A DNA stretch of 64,000 nucleotides from Crambe crambe (lineage: Eukaryota > Porifera > Demospongiae > Poecilosclerida > Crambeidae). Each line of letters opens with the position of its first letter. Position 1 is the stretch's first letter. This document shows positions 39,101-48,954 of this stretch, piece after piece. The stretch is taken from NCBI GenBank assembly GCA_963924555.1, contig OZ004584.1:3719001-3783000 (forward strand), read 5' to 3'. The notes under the pieces were generated by a model. The model saw only the letters and a program-made list of their open reading frames with translations. It had not been told where the DNA came from and did no database searches. The position numbers and the translations under genes were made by a program.

Positions 39101-42100
39101 ACTCTTCTTTCTCTTCTACCCTTACTCTACAGGTTCTCAGAAGGCTACAGTGAATTATTACATCTACAAAGAAGAGAGGAGAATGTTCAAAGACCAAAAA
39201 TTCATTCGCTAACATGAGAAAAAAACGATGTCTAAAATTGACTTTTGTTCTTTTTCTTTATAATAATAATAATAATAATAATAATAATCAGATCGACGTA
39301 CTGACTTACTGGCTATAGTCATCAAAATTCTGCTTTGGCCATCTGTTTGCAGTAAGGAGTGACTGGAACATCATCAGATAAGAATAGCTAAATGATTAAA
39401 CTGAAGACCTAGCTAGGTACTGAAATGAAACTTTGCTATTAGGCTGTACTGTACTATAGCACTTATATGTGGCCCTGCCCCCTCCCACACATGCGCATCA
39501 AAATGGCATAGAAAGTGAGTATTATTGATATCACTGATTTGTGAAGTAGAGTCTTAGTCAAAACAGTCATATGACCTTTGACCCGCCATCCCTACTTAGA
39601 GAGTGCTAACGCACTCTCGATACACTGGGACACTGTGAGCATGTACATACTTACAGCAGGGCATTAAAACTCGGAATCCTTTGAGGTTCCTAGGAGATAT
39701 GAAACACCGTCCCACAGGACGGCGGTCATCAATTATATCAGTGGCTTGAGAAATGGCTGACCAACGAGGGGCACAAGCCTACAAGGAATAATTATATGCT
39801 TCAATTAAATTGGAGGTAAAGAATTGTCATTATCTGCTAAGACTAAAGTGATTACTGAGATTATCCCAAGCTATAAGAAAACTAAGCACTATGTGAAGTG
39901 GAGAATGCTATTTTAAACAGGGTGAAGGCGGAATCATGCATTGAGACATGTACTTCACTACGCTATCAACTTATTCATCTGTGTAATGGATAATATGTAT
40001 AGCAAATAACTACAAACAACAACAAACAAAAGAAAAATAACTAAATAAAAACGACAATAAACAACAATATACACACAACTAACAATCTCCACTTACCATG
40101 AAGAAATTGTTACTGCCTAAGAGAACAGAGCCCATTAGTTGTCCAGATTTACTCTCTAATGGATGACTCATGTTTGGATAGAGTTCATTAGCTGTGAAAA
40201 AAACATTTTAGAGAGGGATACACTAATTTATTAACAGTCTTTATAAACTAACTATTGTCCACTTGCACTAATTTCCCACGAGGATAACATCACTGAACTA
40301 TGGTCAGTGGTCCCAAAACCTTTGTTAATAATCATAGCAGGAGTTATTTATAGCTTCGAGACCCAGGTCTTATTGAGGGGAAAAAAATAAAGTCTGGCAT
40401 ATGCTGCTTGCACATGTACCAGATTTCTTAGAATTCCTGGAAATAGGATAGTATCATTACACCATCTGTGTATGGCCTAGGCTGGATACATAAAAGAATG
40501 GGTGTGGTTTATCAAAGAGCAAAATGGAAGGTGCCTTGGACTTATCCATGCTTGGATAAGTTCGCCAGGGAGTGATTTGGAACAGGGACCATACATTCAT
40601 CAAGATACAGGACATGAGCTCTTATCCAGTGTGCTGTTTCTACCTTGGAGATATCGAGAAGTGTTGTAGTGCATCAAGATAATGACTGTCTACATAGCTA
40701 TGATGGGCACAAAGAATCCCGTGTTTTCTTAGCGATGGAATACTGTGAAACCTAACAACCACCTCTGGGCCACAAAAAGTGGCAGGTGGTCTTATGTCTA
40801 ATTTTTTGGCTCCAGTATGACAGTAGTCAGTACTGAAATGGGAAGAATCAAGCTCTAGAGTGCATATTATTAATTTTTCTACTTGATGTGTAATTTTTTC
40901 CAGAGAAAAAATAGGCATGAAAGCTTCATGCATGGAGAATCCAGCAGCAGAGAGTCCTGTGGAAAATCACTAAAACTATGATACTTTGTCTAGGCTTTAG
41001 TCTGTGCTTCGGCTTCGCTTTGTAGCGCCAAGAGAGCAAGTCTCTACTCTATTTCAAAACTCCACCCCTTGTCAATGGGATCTCTGAGGGTTATGCAGTA
41101 GGCTACTCAGGCGCTTTAGAGACAGAAGGTTACAATGTTGGTAGACAAAAAATATAGTACCCTTCTTAGATGAGGTTGACCTTCCCACTGAGGGGGACAC
41201 CTCAGCTGTTAATCTTGGTCATGTTTTACTCGCTGCATGTGCCCATTGCATAAAAGAGCAAAGAACTTTTGATAGGAAATCATTGAGTATAGGGGTTTTG
41301 TTACAATTGTGGGCATATATTATGGAGCAGAGTTTGTCGATGAAGAAATAGAAGAAGAGGTAAACTGGTTTAATTATGATTTCATCATAATAAATTTTGT
41401 GCAGGTAGAAACATGCCATACGTACCACTTCCCCCTGCCACCACTTCCTCCACCACAACATATTGTCATCTTTTATGGCAGAGCTTATGATAACAGTCTC
41501 GTCATTATTTGGCTGGTCAAAATGCACACTAATGCAATGTCCAGTTAAATGTTAGGACAAACTATACTTTGTGGGGATATCATGTCCGGTTAATATCAAT
41601 TTCTTATCATAAGCACTGTAAGCCTTACTGCACCTCCCTCCACTAGCACCATAAGACCAAAGATACTTTCACACCCTACCCCATAACTACTATCATAACT
41701 ATCTATGAGGAGCTCTTACTGAATGGTTGTCACTACTAAAAGCTAAGTTTGCTTAATTATGTGCTCGAGGGAAGAAACACGCTTTGATTCTTTTTTGGTA
41801 TGTCTCGAGCGTGACCGACATACCAAATAGAGCAGTATGCAGTGCATGTTACTTATGCTTATTATACCTATTGTTACTAAGATTATATTTGATGACCTCT
41901 TCAGCACTTCACTGTCATCACGGATCTCTAAAGCTATTTCGTTCTTCTTCATGCTATTATTAACTCTACTTTGTTTTGGACTAATATTACTACCTTCTGG
42001 ATGTTGACAATTCTTTACCATATAATCAGTTGTCCACGTGAAGCTAGCAGAGTTTAGAAAGGCTTGAAATAATTATAGCAGCTAGTTAGCCATGAAAGCT

Positions 42101-45100
42101 TCTTGTATAGAGAATCCAACAGCAGAGAGTCATGTAGATCACCCAAAACTAAGGTAGGGTTCCAGTATAGGATAATATGCTTGCAAATGCTACCTTGTTG
42201 CTCTTCCCTAGGTTGGCGCTCTTTTCGAACCTAGCCTCTTTTCCCTTTTTTTGGCTAGCTTCTCTCTAGCTCCGACTCTAGTTAGAAACCCCGACCCTTG
42301 CAGATGGTAATTTTTTCTACTTGGTATGCAGTTCAAAAAAAAAATTACATACCAAGTAGGAAAAAAAAAAAAAGAAAGAAAAAAAAGAAAAAAAAGAAAG
42401 AAATACGTAATGTAATGTAATCTAATCTAAATAATCAAAGCGTGTTTCTTCCCTGCGTACCACAGAGCTTCGCTGCCGTCACGGATCTCTAAAGTACCTT
42501 CATCCTTCTCCATGCTATTAACTTAGAGCGCCAACTCTACTTCGTTTTGGACTGCGGGTCAAAAATTGTACTACCGTCTCCATGTTGACGATCTTTACCA
42601 TACAATCTAAGAACACGTGCAAGCAGAGTTCTTTAGCTTTATCCTGTAGTAGCGGCAAGCCTTGATTGCAGACAGAGATCAGACTCTGCTAAGCAGCAGT
42701 GTGTACAGGCATTATGTGGTTCAGGTGAATATCTAGTCAGCTTTAGGCCTACTATCGTACTACTGTCTCCATGTTGACGATCTTTACCATGCAATCTAAG
42801 AACACATGCAAGCAGAGTTCTTTAGCTTTCTCCTGTAGCGGCAAGCCTTGATTGCAGACAGAGATGAGACTCGTCTACAGGCATTATGTGGTTCAGGTGA
42901 GTATCTAGTCAGCTTTAACTATCATCTGTATTAATAGCTGACAAAAAGCAGTTAGGTCATAATCAACTGCTTGTATTATGGAAATATTTCCGATCTTTTA
43001 TCAGGTTATGGCCTTCCAGCTTCAATGATCTGTGACTTGGGACACTAGTGAGAGAGTAGAGTTGTGCTTCCTGACCTTTCACCTGTTAACTTGCTAGCAA
43101 AATAATATTTTTTTATGATCAAAATAATTATTGCCATGACAGCTTCTCTCAGTGACACATCTGTAATGTAAAAAAAGCATACATTGTAAATATGAATAAG
43201 GCTTATTGCCTGTTTTTTTCTACTTGGTATGTGGTCGACTCTTAAAAAAAAAGCAAAAAAAAAAAAGCCTGGGAATGAAGATAGGGTTATTTATAAAAAT
43301 GAGGAACTTACGATCTCCATCGAAAAGTCGTCTGTCATGACTTGATGCATTTCCTAGAATCCCATCACACATTCCAGGAGATAGCAGTGGACACTGGTAC
43401 ACTAGTCCAGTCTCATTTACTGGGTGAAGTTCAGGTAAGATATCCAACCCTCCTGGATATGTTCCTTGGGGAGCTCCAACTATTAATCTATAAAACAGAG
43501 AGCAAAAATCAAATAATATTATGATTGCAGAAGACTACTAAATTGAGGTCATCAATCTAGCAAAATACTGAAGTTAGCTTTGTTAAACTAACAATGCTGT
43601 CTTGTGATAACTAATTGCAGTATAAAAACAAACCAATTCTAAAGTGCAATTTTTCCTATACAGCATATACCATAGTACTAAAGTATATTGACTGATGAAG
43701 GTAGGAAGTCAAGGGGGCACAAGCAGTGTAGTTGATGAAACAACTTTGGTGAAATAATGTTCTATACATCTGATGGTGCACCATTCCATTACATTGTATT
43801 GTGTAATGTACAAACGACCAGTAAGAAGAGTTCATACATACATAACATAAAAGTGAACTTGTAGAGTCAGCCATGTTTGTGGTTGATGTAGCGGTATGTA
43901 CTAATAAAATTTTGTTCTGTATGAACTGATAACTGAGTCAGCCATGTTTGTGGTTGATGTAGCTGTACTAATAAAGTTTTGTTCTGTATGAACCGGAACT
44001 TTGGAACTGTGGCTCTGTGTGAACTGAAATTTTGTGGCATGCTCATATCAGGTACATACATAAGGCCACAGTATCACACAACATGTGGGAGTGGAGATCT
44101 GATCCTTGGGGGGATATCCCAGGAGATATTAGAAATATGCAGTGAGTAAGACCTCTCTACTCAGCACCCCTCCAATTATATATCATTTTCACATCATACA
44201 TAAGCTGTAAAGATTATATGAATTCTGAGAGTATCAAAAGTTTAGCTTATTCTGCTATTTGAAGTCTACAAAACTCAATTAAATTTGAATTGTCCTGTCT
44301 GATGTATCCATCATAAAAATGATAAACATGTGATTATGAAGTCTCTTAGAAAGTCTAAACTTTAAATGAGACACAACTAGGGGTGTAATTAGAATGGCTT
44401 TTATTGAGCCCACTCCCTTTGGTTGCCACCAGCAGTTAACTGATTTGAAGATAGACTCTCCAGTTCAAAAACTTTCATTTCAGCTGGCTGAAAACAACTG
44501 TCACTTGTTCAGCGTAAATTTGTACTGAAAAATGCACCTAAATAGTAAAACCAGCCCAACACAAGGTGTACTTAACTAATTCCGTGGTCATCTGTCACAG
44601 TCAATATATCTTTGTCTGGATGCAGGATGATATATGCTCACTTACAGCTTACATCATTGGAACAGTCTTTGACTATTCCACCATGTTTAGCACATATAGA
44701 TGATGAGCTGAGCAGGAATTTAAAAATAGTGTACCCATCATACAAAAAAAAGCAATCATAGATTACATATCCCACATGATATCATAATGAAACTCTGTAG
44801 CCCAAAGTGCTCAGTTGATGCTAGATTTAGCTAGCTATCTATGCAGATATGAAAATGATCATTTGCAATGTTTATATAGTGGACATAACAACCAATTCTT
44901 TATAGAGAGTACAATAAGCATTATGCCATTATGTATATAATTATGCCGTTGTGCTGCCTGCCACAACTAATGATCTTCATATTTCATATTTTCATATACC
45001 AAGTGAAGTTTCAAACTGTCCAGTCATGTCACTAGTAAGCTTCCCTTCCAAGCATAATAATAGCAACCCTCTAACAACTAGTATAGTGAAGATCAAATGT

Positions 45101-45333
45101 TCTATTGTTAGATAAAATTACCTTGTATTGTCCAAGAAGCTATTGAAGTCTCCAGGGTTTGGGATTTGAATCTGGTGCAGCAGCACAGCATAACCGAACC
45201 CATCTTTCCCTGAGGAGGGGGACTTACGAACGTATGGCACCTCTTTATCAAAGCTGCACTGAGCCAAACCCACTTCTACCAGGAGTACAAGAAAGAATGA
45301 GTAATATACACTACACATTCTTGGCTTCCACAT
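15164..45333 (-). CDS. Integrin alpha subunit, complete, 28 coding exons
   Basis: A single-pass adhesion receptor that pairs with an integrin beta chain at the cell surface. Exons from the start: 45122-45333, 43312-43487, 40097-40191, 39655-39778, 36466-36563, 33565-33703, 33248-33292, 29476-29591, 28686-28738, 28511-28598, 28267-28375, 27549-27664, 27335-27443, 27237-27282, 26715-26860, 25820-25968, 25578-25748, 23713-23798, 22701-22881, 20865-20945, 20481-20672, 19125-19366, 18572-18621, 18377-18489, 18193-18291, 17955-18080, 17810-17900, 15164-15339. They sum to 3,429 nt (1,142 residues plus TAA) with all phases consistent. It has a signal peptide, a seven-bladed FG-GAP propeller with Ca2+ loops (DVDGNKYND, DINNDGYED, DLTNNGYDD), thigh/calf domains, an RTRR furin-type site, a TM helix and GFFRR. 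There is no inserted I domain. The cytoplasmic tail (about 85 residues, acidic) is longer than in vertebrate chains. Confidence 0.95.
16350..17103 (+). mobile_element. Second Helitron remnant with nested LINE scrap
   Basis: At 16350-16590, broken frames read SETA.EREARLQ, SETTE and similar repeats like those at the N-terminus of the Helitron copy at 4660. The block at 17073-17103 repeats the proposed Helitron 3' end (GCTCACCCCACAATGCATTG, then CTAG followed by T). Between them sits a reverse-transcriptase scrap. The element is dead and fragmentary. It lies in the last integrin intron, on the opposite strand. Confidence 0.55.
16595..16780 (+). pseudogene. LINE reverse-transcriptase C-terminal scrap
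   Basis: The frame reads VDQLEQIQGFAARLATRRWS and LGWCPLENRR, closely parallel to the [14 protein letters not shown] and [10 protein letters not shown] segments of the LINE at 10617-11718. The core catalytic region is absent. Confidence 0.65.
17107..17290. mobile_element. Degenerate F3-type palindrome with CCCTAG hexamer run
   Basis: Arms CTCGTATGAAAACAATCCCT and its complement (GTAGGGATTGTTTTCATACG) flank about 40 bases, including four CCCTAG hexamers at 17137-17162. The right side continues GCCCAGCTAGATTATAGGCC and CATCCC, a diverged form of the F3 element at 38118. The piece 17290-17640 further shares CTGGCTATAGTCATCAAAAT with the F4 element at 39033. Confidence 0.7.
18099..18161 (+). repeat. 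(ATT)n microsatellite with T and G runs
   Basis: About 13 ATT units run into a T-run and then a G-run, directly next to an integrin splice junction. The intron between 18080 and 18193 consists almost wholly of it, so intron length is likely to vary between individuals. Confidence 0.9.
18656..19091. mobile_element. TIR element in integrin intron (about 440 bp)
   Basis: The ends form inverted repeats: TACCGTATACGAGTTAAATT at the left and the complement of AACTCGTATATGGTA at the right, continuing inward as TTTGGCGG. The interior repeats GGCGG/CCGCC tracts. A TA may be duplicated at the borders. There is no transposase, so it is a non-autonomous element filling the intron between exons 22 and 23. 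Confidence 0.75.
19811..20390. mobile_element. TTAA-flanked MITE-like element (repeat R2, best copy)
   Basis: TTAA at 19807-19810 is followed by GGGTGCAGGCACA, and the right end reads TGTGCCTGCACCC followed by TTAA at 20391-20394. The TIR is thus about 13-14 bases with a TTAA duplication on both sides, the target preference of piggyBac transposases. The interior is non-coding. A second copy, inverted, is at 13143-13659. Confidence 0.8.
21000..22690. other. Integrin intron 19, nothing recognised
   Basis: A long intron between exons 20865-20945 and 22701-22881. Open frames here show no domain, no TIR and no relation to the repeat families named elsewhere. Confidence 0.5.
23006..23030 (+). repeat. 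Poly-C tract
   Basis: A C-run of about 25 bases broken by one T, inside an integrin intron. Its length in the assembly is likely to be unreliable. Confidence 0.9.
24030..24870 (-). repeat. Two R1 repeat copies in integrin intron
   Basis: Both are in minus orientation, at about 24030-24420 and 24470-24870. Anchors (as complement) are GACTAGCTAGCTTTA, the CTTCCTAGACTATGAAGCGCC-type segment and CAATGGCTGAGAAAG. The second also contains an 18-21 base tandem duplication (AGCTAGCTAGTCAGCCATGA twice at about 24757-24799). Confidence 0.75.
30019..31235 (+). pseudogene. DIRS gag-like region, frameshifted
   Basis: Pieces in several frames encode a hydrophilic protein: an early Ser/Gly/Gln-rich segment, a central acidic block (LPWEDEEDDEVAGV), WCVCNPTRKKWRERYGVPK, then IQAFILDAVGPLTSILEG, MALQFIGNASAQLSRERRRA and a Gly/Gln-rich end. 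This composition and position fit the gag of DIRS elements. There is at least one in-frame stop at about 30,646 and several shifts. Confidence 0.7.
31276..32080 (+). pseudogene. DIRS reverse transcriptase, broken
   Basis: The first frame carries a conserved entry block: AVEKVHTHPEEGFHSNLFLV, PQKDGGWRPVINLKLLNNFI. After a frameshift near 31,550 the family pattern resumes in another frame (KVDLKDAYFSVPICPEDRKF, FNCLPFGLSCIPW, NMGIRLIIYIDYILII). The YxDD box is YIDY, so one catalytic aspartate is lost as well as the frame. Confidence 0.85.
31919..32720 (+). pseudogene. DIRS RNase H and linker, partly open
   Basis: A frame of about 185 codons (31919-32476) contains the RNase H of the element: ELEWWMTHL, SLETNASLRGWGAICQG, GGPWSKEERSLHINCLELLA, LLKMDNTTAIAYINRLGG. 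The position expected to hold the first catalytic Asp of the LETD-type box is Asn (LETN). Beyond it, shifted frames give LWLWCMERDITLKA, HLPGVINTIADAESR and EVDLFASR, the end of the RT-RH protein. Nothing resembling a tyrosine recombinase follows. Confidence 0.85.
32766..32880. repeat. DIRS internal complementary region (ICR)
   Basis: 32766-32801 is complementary to 29797-29833 (CTTCTGAATTATAAT against ATTATAATTCAGAAG). 32797-32880 is complementary to 33050-33142 (for example AATTACAGAATGGCTCAGAC against its complement near 33120-33139). The two halves overlap by a few bases (ATAAT), as if two element ends had been joined. Confidence 0.88.
34383..35996. mobile_element. DNA transposon remnant with about 35-bp TIRs
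   Basis: The left end TAGACTACGTAACCAGGATT...GGAACACTGCTCAC is mirrored by the complement at about 35,955-35,996 (TAGATTATGTAACCAGGATT...AGCTCACGTAC). Inside, a frame at 34950-35174 (75 codons) encodes ILTDLFINAFASRW and ACPEDERDKKITRQQKRDHK, after a possible upstream exon ending near 34,602 (CTGCAG|GTATGA). I do not recognise the family. The element sits in an integrin intron. Confidence 0.6.
36850..37060 (+). repeat. Dispersed repeat R3, paired with 40360-40520
   Basis: Shared order of anchors with about 40360-40520: CACTGCTTGTGCATGCGCCA against GCTGCTTGCACATGTACCA, ATAGGATACTATCATTATAC against ATAGGATAGTATCATTACAC, TATGGCCTGGGCT against TATGGCCTAGGCT, and GGTTTATCAA in both. Same orientation, diverged. 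Confidence 0.6.
37130..37650 (+). pseudogene. Non-LTR retroelement C-terminal scrap
   Basis: Broken frames read WKFALNTAHDTLLHNSNL, LCPDIVYWDNSNKSV, then PFDTLLLKERRQKYTELVTR, AKAAGYQTKLITLDIASRGL. This succession (a PDIVYWD-like motif, a KYxELV helix, then a xxGYxxxxxxxxVGSRG strand) resembles the C-terminal region of animal non-LTR elements with a restriction-like endonuclease. Several frameshifts are present. It lies in an integrin intron. Confidence 0.55.
38118..38341. mobile_element. Palindromic foldback MITE (family F3)
   Basis: The arms run from TTCTAAATAAAAAGGTTAAG, AGTAGGGATAGCC, TGTACTGCAGGCTGTGCAGC and TGTATGAAAACAATCCCTAC to a centre around CTATAGCTAGCTATGAC, then back in reverse complement to TTTATTTAGAA. 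No ORF. It shares the AAGTAGGGAT end motif with families F2 and F4. Confidence 0.88.
39033..39619. mobile_element. TIR element with hairpin ends (family F4)
   Basis: The left end AGAGAGTGCGCTAGCACTCTCT is itself a hairpin, followed by AAGTAGGGATGGCGGGTCAA and AGGTCAT. The right end is the reverse complement (ATGACCTTTGACCCGCCATC, CCTACTTAGAGAGTGCTAACGCACTCTC). The interior has a TAA microsatellite (about 39264-39290) and no ORF. Related single ends occur at 55130-55210 and 55210-55434. Confidence 0.88.
42030..42345 (-). repeat. R1 repeat copy in integrin intron
   Basis: Minus orientation; the complement shows CATACCAAGTAGAAAAAATT, GCGCC, CCTAGGGAAGAGCAACAAGG, AAGCATATTATCCTATACTG-like variation and TGCTGTTGGATTCTC. 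An A-rich and GAAA run follows at 42355-42400. Confidence 0.7.
42567..42925 (+). repeat. Tandem duplication of about 180 bases
   Basis: Two adjacent copies of TACTACCGTCTCCATGTTGA...GAATATCTAGTCAGCTTTA. The second lacks about 16 bases (the CTAAGCAGCAGTGTGT segment). An older relative of the left part also occurs at 41900-42030 (CACGGATCTCTAAAGCTATT). Confidence 0.8.
43863..44000 (+). repeat. Tandem duplication of about 70 bases
   Basis: GAGTCAGCCATGTTTGTGGT...TTTTGTTCTGTATGAAC appears twice in succession, with small indels around GCGGTATGTACTAA against GCTGTACTAA. It is intronic. Confidence 0.8.
44060..45121. other. Integrin intron 1, nothing recognised
   Basis: Apart from the 70-base duplication at its 3' side, no repeat family or ORF with recognisable content was found. 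Confidence 0.5.
45122..45333 (-). other. Integrin alpha first coding exon with signal peptide
   Basis: The start ATG at 45333 gives a hydrophobic signal peptide (core FFLVLLVEVGL, likely cleaved near LAQC). The mature N-terminus has the integrin pattern of a Phe-Asp pair, Gly-(Phe)-Gly-Tyr and VLLHQ before the LIVGAP blade in exon 2. A second Met five codons later is possible but would leave a shorter signal. The donor splits an Arg codon (AG|A). Confidence 0.9.
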
Positions 45334-45983
45334 CTCCGATTGATCGTACGAATCACTTCACTTATCTTTAGCTTGCTGGCCTTGTGGTTAACCAAAACAC
45401 GCCCATTATGTATAATATGTGTATGCACTACTAGGTAAAGGGTCGATTTCCACAGTAGCAGAACTGAAACTTTGTCCTTATTCAGTATTCAGCCTCTCTA
45501 ACAGTCAAGTCGCCGGGGCCGTAGGCACGATACGGTTTCCTTTTGCAGCACAGTTTTTTTGGTTTTCCGCATACTGCTAGCTTGCGATTTTTTAATGGTT
45601 TCTGGGGTCAAAGGTCGACCACGTAATGGTGTTAAGACACTTCAGGGGGAGGTCACTCCCATTCACTCTGTACATACGTTCGCGACCGGGGTCAAGGTTT
45701 TTTGACCACCCAAAAATCTATGTTGACCTCTTGACCGTGCACAGAAATCTTCCTTGACCTGTTCACTGTACCTTTTCTTGATCGGTACCTTACGTATTAC
45801 GCATGCGCAATTATTGGGAATAAGATTTTATTCGGGACTGCAAGCATGCATAAGAAAGGCGCCATTTTTCGAGCCATTTTGTAGAATGGTCTTCTCCTCT
45901 TATCATGGGAGGTTCCTGAGGGTGAGGTATAGCTAGCTAATCACCAAATTCAATTTTGCTCTTGCAATTATTTAACAGACCAT

Positions 45984-46446
45984 CAGTGGCCTATCTAGAA
46001 TTTGAACTAGGAGGGTGGTAAATAATGCGCGCGTGAGCGCGCGCGAAATTTTTGCGAACCACGCCCACTTTTGATTAACCACACCCTCTTTATTATACCC
46101 AGATGATGGCCTAAGTATTAGCTACCCTACTTTACCAGCGTACAGGATCAGAAGTGAGAAGACACTGGTGCAGACTGAATAAAGAAGCATAGAGAGATTT
46201 TAGATCGAGATATGCATTATTTAGGATAAAAACGTGCCGGGCGCATGCGCCTCGCCGATGTCACGCGATGTGATTATTGAACTCTGACCCAATGCTGCTC
46301 TTTCTGTATTAGTGTAATAACTGCTTGCTAGATGATCAGCTTTAAATAATTGGATAGATAACTATACAAGCGAGCCTACTGAAAAAGCTAGCTAGCAGCT
46401 GAGGGGGGTGCTCGAGCACCCGAGCACCTCGCTAGATACGCCACTG
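45984..46446. mobile_element. hAT-like MITE with 8-base target duplication
   Basis: The ends CAGTGGCCTATCTAG and (complement) CAGTGGCGTATCTAGCGAG are inverted repeats of the hAT type. GACCATCA is found at 45978-45985 and again at 46447-46454, fitting an 8-bp target duplication that overlaps the first two element bases. The interior is non-coding and includes GC-rich alternating CG near 46028-46045 and a GCTCGAGCACCCGAGCACC hairpin near 46410-46430. Confidence 0.8.
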
Positions 46447-46532
46447 GACCATCATTCAAGTGAGTAGCATCATAATTCAACAGGATATGAATCTTATGTA
46501 AGACTACCAAGATGTAGCTAGCTACACAATAC

Positions 46533-46747
46533 CAAGGGCGTATCGAGCCGCGAAGCGGCGAGAGGGCATGCAACTACCGTAACAAAATGTAAATTGTTAC
46601 TATATTTAACCACAGTTTACTGCAGTATCCGGACATATGTGGTCACGTACTAAGCTATTTATAGTAATATTTTACATTACGCCGTCTATATACAGAGCAT
46701 TGGAAGTTGCATGCCCTCTCGTCGCTTCGCGACTCGATAAGCCCTTG
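46533..46747. mobile_element. Short TIR MITE, 215 bp
   Basis: The left 43 bases (CAAGGGCGTATCGAGCCGCG, then AAGCGGCGAGAGGGCATGCA) are mirrored at the right (TGCATGCCCTCTCGTCGCTT, then CGCGACTCGATAAGCCCTTG). The two arms differ by a few bases only. No ORF. Confidence 0.9.
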
Positions 46748-46807
46748 ACAATACATATAGCAGCAGAACTTCTACAAGCATGCGCGCAGCGCAGAACTTA
46801 ATTATGA

Positions 46808-46941
46808 TACAGCGGTTTTCCAAAATCTTGCAACTGCAGAAAGCGAGTCACATGATCAATATGAGCAATCTGACCAACCAGTTCGCTCCAATCACTTCCG
46901 CTTTCCGCTTTCCTGTTGCAAGGTTTTGGAAAACCGCTGTA
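46808..46941. mobile_element. Short TIR MITE, 134 bp
   Basis: TACAGCGGTTTTCCAAAATC and TTGCAA at the left are mirrored as TTGCAAGGTTTTGGAAAACCGCTGTA at the right. A second copy, inverted and lacking one arm, is at about 55558-55663. Confidence 0.9.
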
Positions 46942-47599
46942 CTATAAACTACGTGTACGGGATCGGAAACCCGCCCCCCGCATCCTTATATGGCAACGTA
47001 ATTCATCCTTGTCCGAGGTTTCCTAGAGAAGTTAGTTTCCTGTTTTGGCGAATTTCGCGTATTCTAAGCATCCAAAGTTAATCTCCAAAGGAGGAATAGT
47101 TCCTGCGGTGGATTAGCAAGGTATATGCAAAAGCTTTTACATGAAAGAGTTGCAGAAATAGTTCATAAACTCTAGTTACCGTGAAAATGGCTACTTTTTT
47201 GCATGTTAGTAACACTATTACATTCAGCAGAGTGAACAATTTAGATGAAAAAACCAGTTCAACTGTAGTAACACTTCCTATATTACTATTAGCTAAAATC
47301 CCTGCCACTCTACTGAAAGTGGTAGAGCAATGCTTACCATATGTACCTGTAATAAGCTTTTGATGCTAGAGAAAGCAGTTAGCTAATTTGTTGCACTTTT
47401 TGAAAATGACTTATTGAAATTGAATTATAGCTATGAGTCAAAGAAATGTATGTATTCCAATGCTAAAAGACAGCAACAGTCTCACAGTGCTAGTGATGAT
47501 TGGGTCGAATCTGCAGAGATGTAAAAGAGGCAGAATTATCATTCAGAACATCTTCAATAATATTGTTAATGTGCATGGGAGAGTATCTATTCCTGTTAT

Positions 47600-48110
47600 A
47601 TTAAAATGGCACCATGTAGCAGCTACTACATTCTATGGCACATAGGGTATAATAAAAGCTGTCATTAATACGGATTAAACCTCCCCTATTGATGGCACAC
47701 ATCCATTCCTCCGATTCAGATGGTTCCATGTTATCGTCACTGTTATGTAAGTCGTCAAGTCCAAGTAAAATTTTTTTGACTGTGCAGTCTTTGTGAATGG
47801 ATCTGACTATGTACCCTCCAATATACCTAATTGCACACTGTTCTTTATATGTTAGCTCCTTTATATGTGTGTACATCATCATCAACTGTCAAAAATCATT
47901 AAAAAAGTAACCAAAAGGTATCGAAAATTTTCAAGTATTGAGTTTCATTCACTCCAGAGTTTATCTTCATTTATTGATAAGTGGGTGAAATTCCTCACTG
48001 ATTGTGGCATAACCATTGATCACCTATTTTATCAGCAACTTACTCTGAATTTATTCATCTCACTGATAGAAAAAGCATTACCTGTGAGAAAGAATCTAGA
48101 AACTCAGTAA
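47600..48110. pseudogene. Rearranged transposase-like fragment
   Basis: Minus-strand 47601-47885 reads LTYKEQCAIRYIGGYIVRSI, then WMCAINRGGLIRINDSFYYT. This resembles the late part of transposon proteins with a 'YxAGYVxRK...WxxLxxRGGL' pattern. Plus-strand 47890-48110 reads FIDKWVKFLTDCGITIDHLF, YQQLTLNLFISLIEKAL, a helix pattern usually placed just upstream of that block in the same protein. The two would then be joined head to head by an inversion at about 47,880. The family assignment is from pattern memory. Confidence 0.4.
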
Positions 48111-48954
48111 TAATGGAATTGCAGTGGTGGATCTAGGAGGGGGCATTTCAGGCACATGCCCCCCTTCTTTTTGGTGTGGCCACTTATAAGAATTAGCTAC
48201 AGTGGTGCATGACAGTTTGCAAGTTAGCTGCAGACTGGCTAAGCATCAAGTAGGCACAGTTTTCCTATACTTAGGCAAAGTGGGCATGGTCAGGTAAAAC
48301 ATTTTTTCAACGCGCAAGTGCGCGAATATGAGCTCTTTTTTGGTATAGCTCGTATAACTTAGTAGCCATGTCAATTACAACCTTACAATTATCCACAGAG
48401 GTATCATAATCTGCATCCATGCTCATATTATGGCAAGCAGCTTCCACACAACTATCTGCAGATATAAAGTAGCCACTAACTTAAATATCACCTAGCTACT
48501 TAATTTTCATTTTTCTCCCTCTCTTTTTTATACAATAATGTCAGATAACCTTTAACTTGTGGAATGCAAGTGGCCATAGGTAATTCAGAGGATCACAGAG
48601 ACCAGTACAGTAGCTAGCTTAGCTCGATGCTCCCACGTTACGTTACTCGTACTCGCGGATAAGGCTACGCGCATTCGGACACGGATTCAACGGCCGTTTC
48701 CAATCCCGGATCCCGTACACGTAGTTTATAGTATCTACGGTCTGAGTGACTGCCCAGTCATTTTTTTTCTGACTTGTCTGCCCTGGAAAAAAACTCACCA
48801 GTCCCAGTTCATTGTATTGCTGCATGCAAAATCATAATAAGTCAAGGAGCACAAGCTATTTATACCATAGTATGAAATTGAATCTTTTGTGCCTAGGAAG
48901 AAATTATTCCCTGAATCAAGATAGATGGACTCCCCCGGCCCCATGCAGCACCCC

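Larger units (their letters stand above)
26715..43487 (-). other. Integrin FG-GAP beta-propeller exons
   Basis: Exons 2-15 encode the ligand-binding propeller. Visible repeats: LIVGAPQG, the CAPRW..GRCF block, VITGVP, FGYALAAADLTNNGYDDLIVGAP, FGSSIVRLGDINNDGYEDIAVGAP and FGFSLSSGVDVDGNKYNDLLVGAP. The last three carry the Asp/Asn-rich calcium loops of blades 5-7. Several introns cut just before the DLLVGAP-type strand in phase 1, a repeated pattern in line with blade duplication. Confidence 0.9.

Noticed and set aside
41219..41548. Overlapping frames on both strands in integrin intron 2
   Set aside because: Neither strand shows known motifs; intron phases of the integrin do not allow an exon here.
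48643..48825. Minus-strand 60-codon frame starting MQQYNELGLVSFFPGQ
   Set aside because: A tidy short frame but no domain, no neighbouring exons and no support; could be chance.
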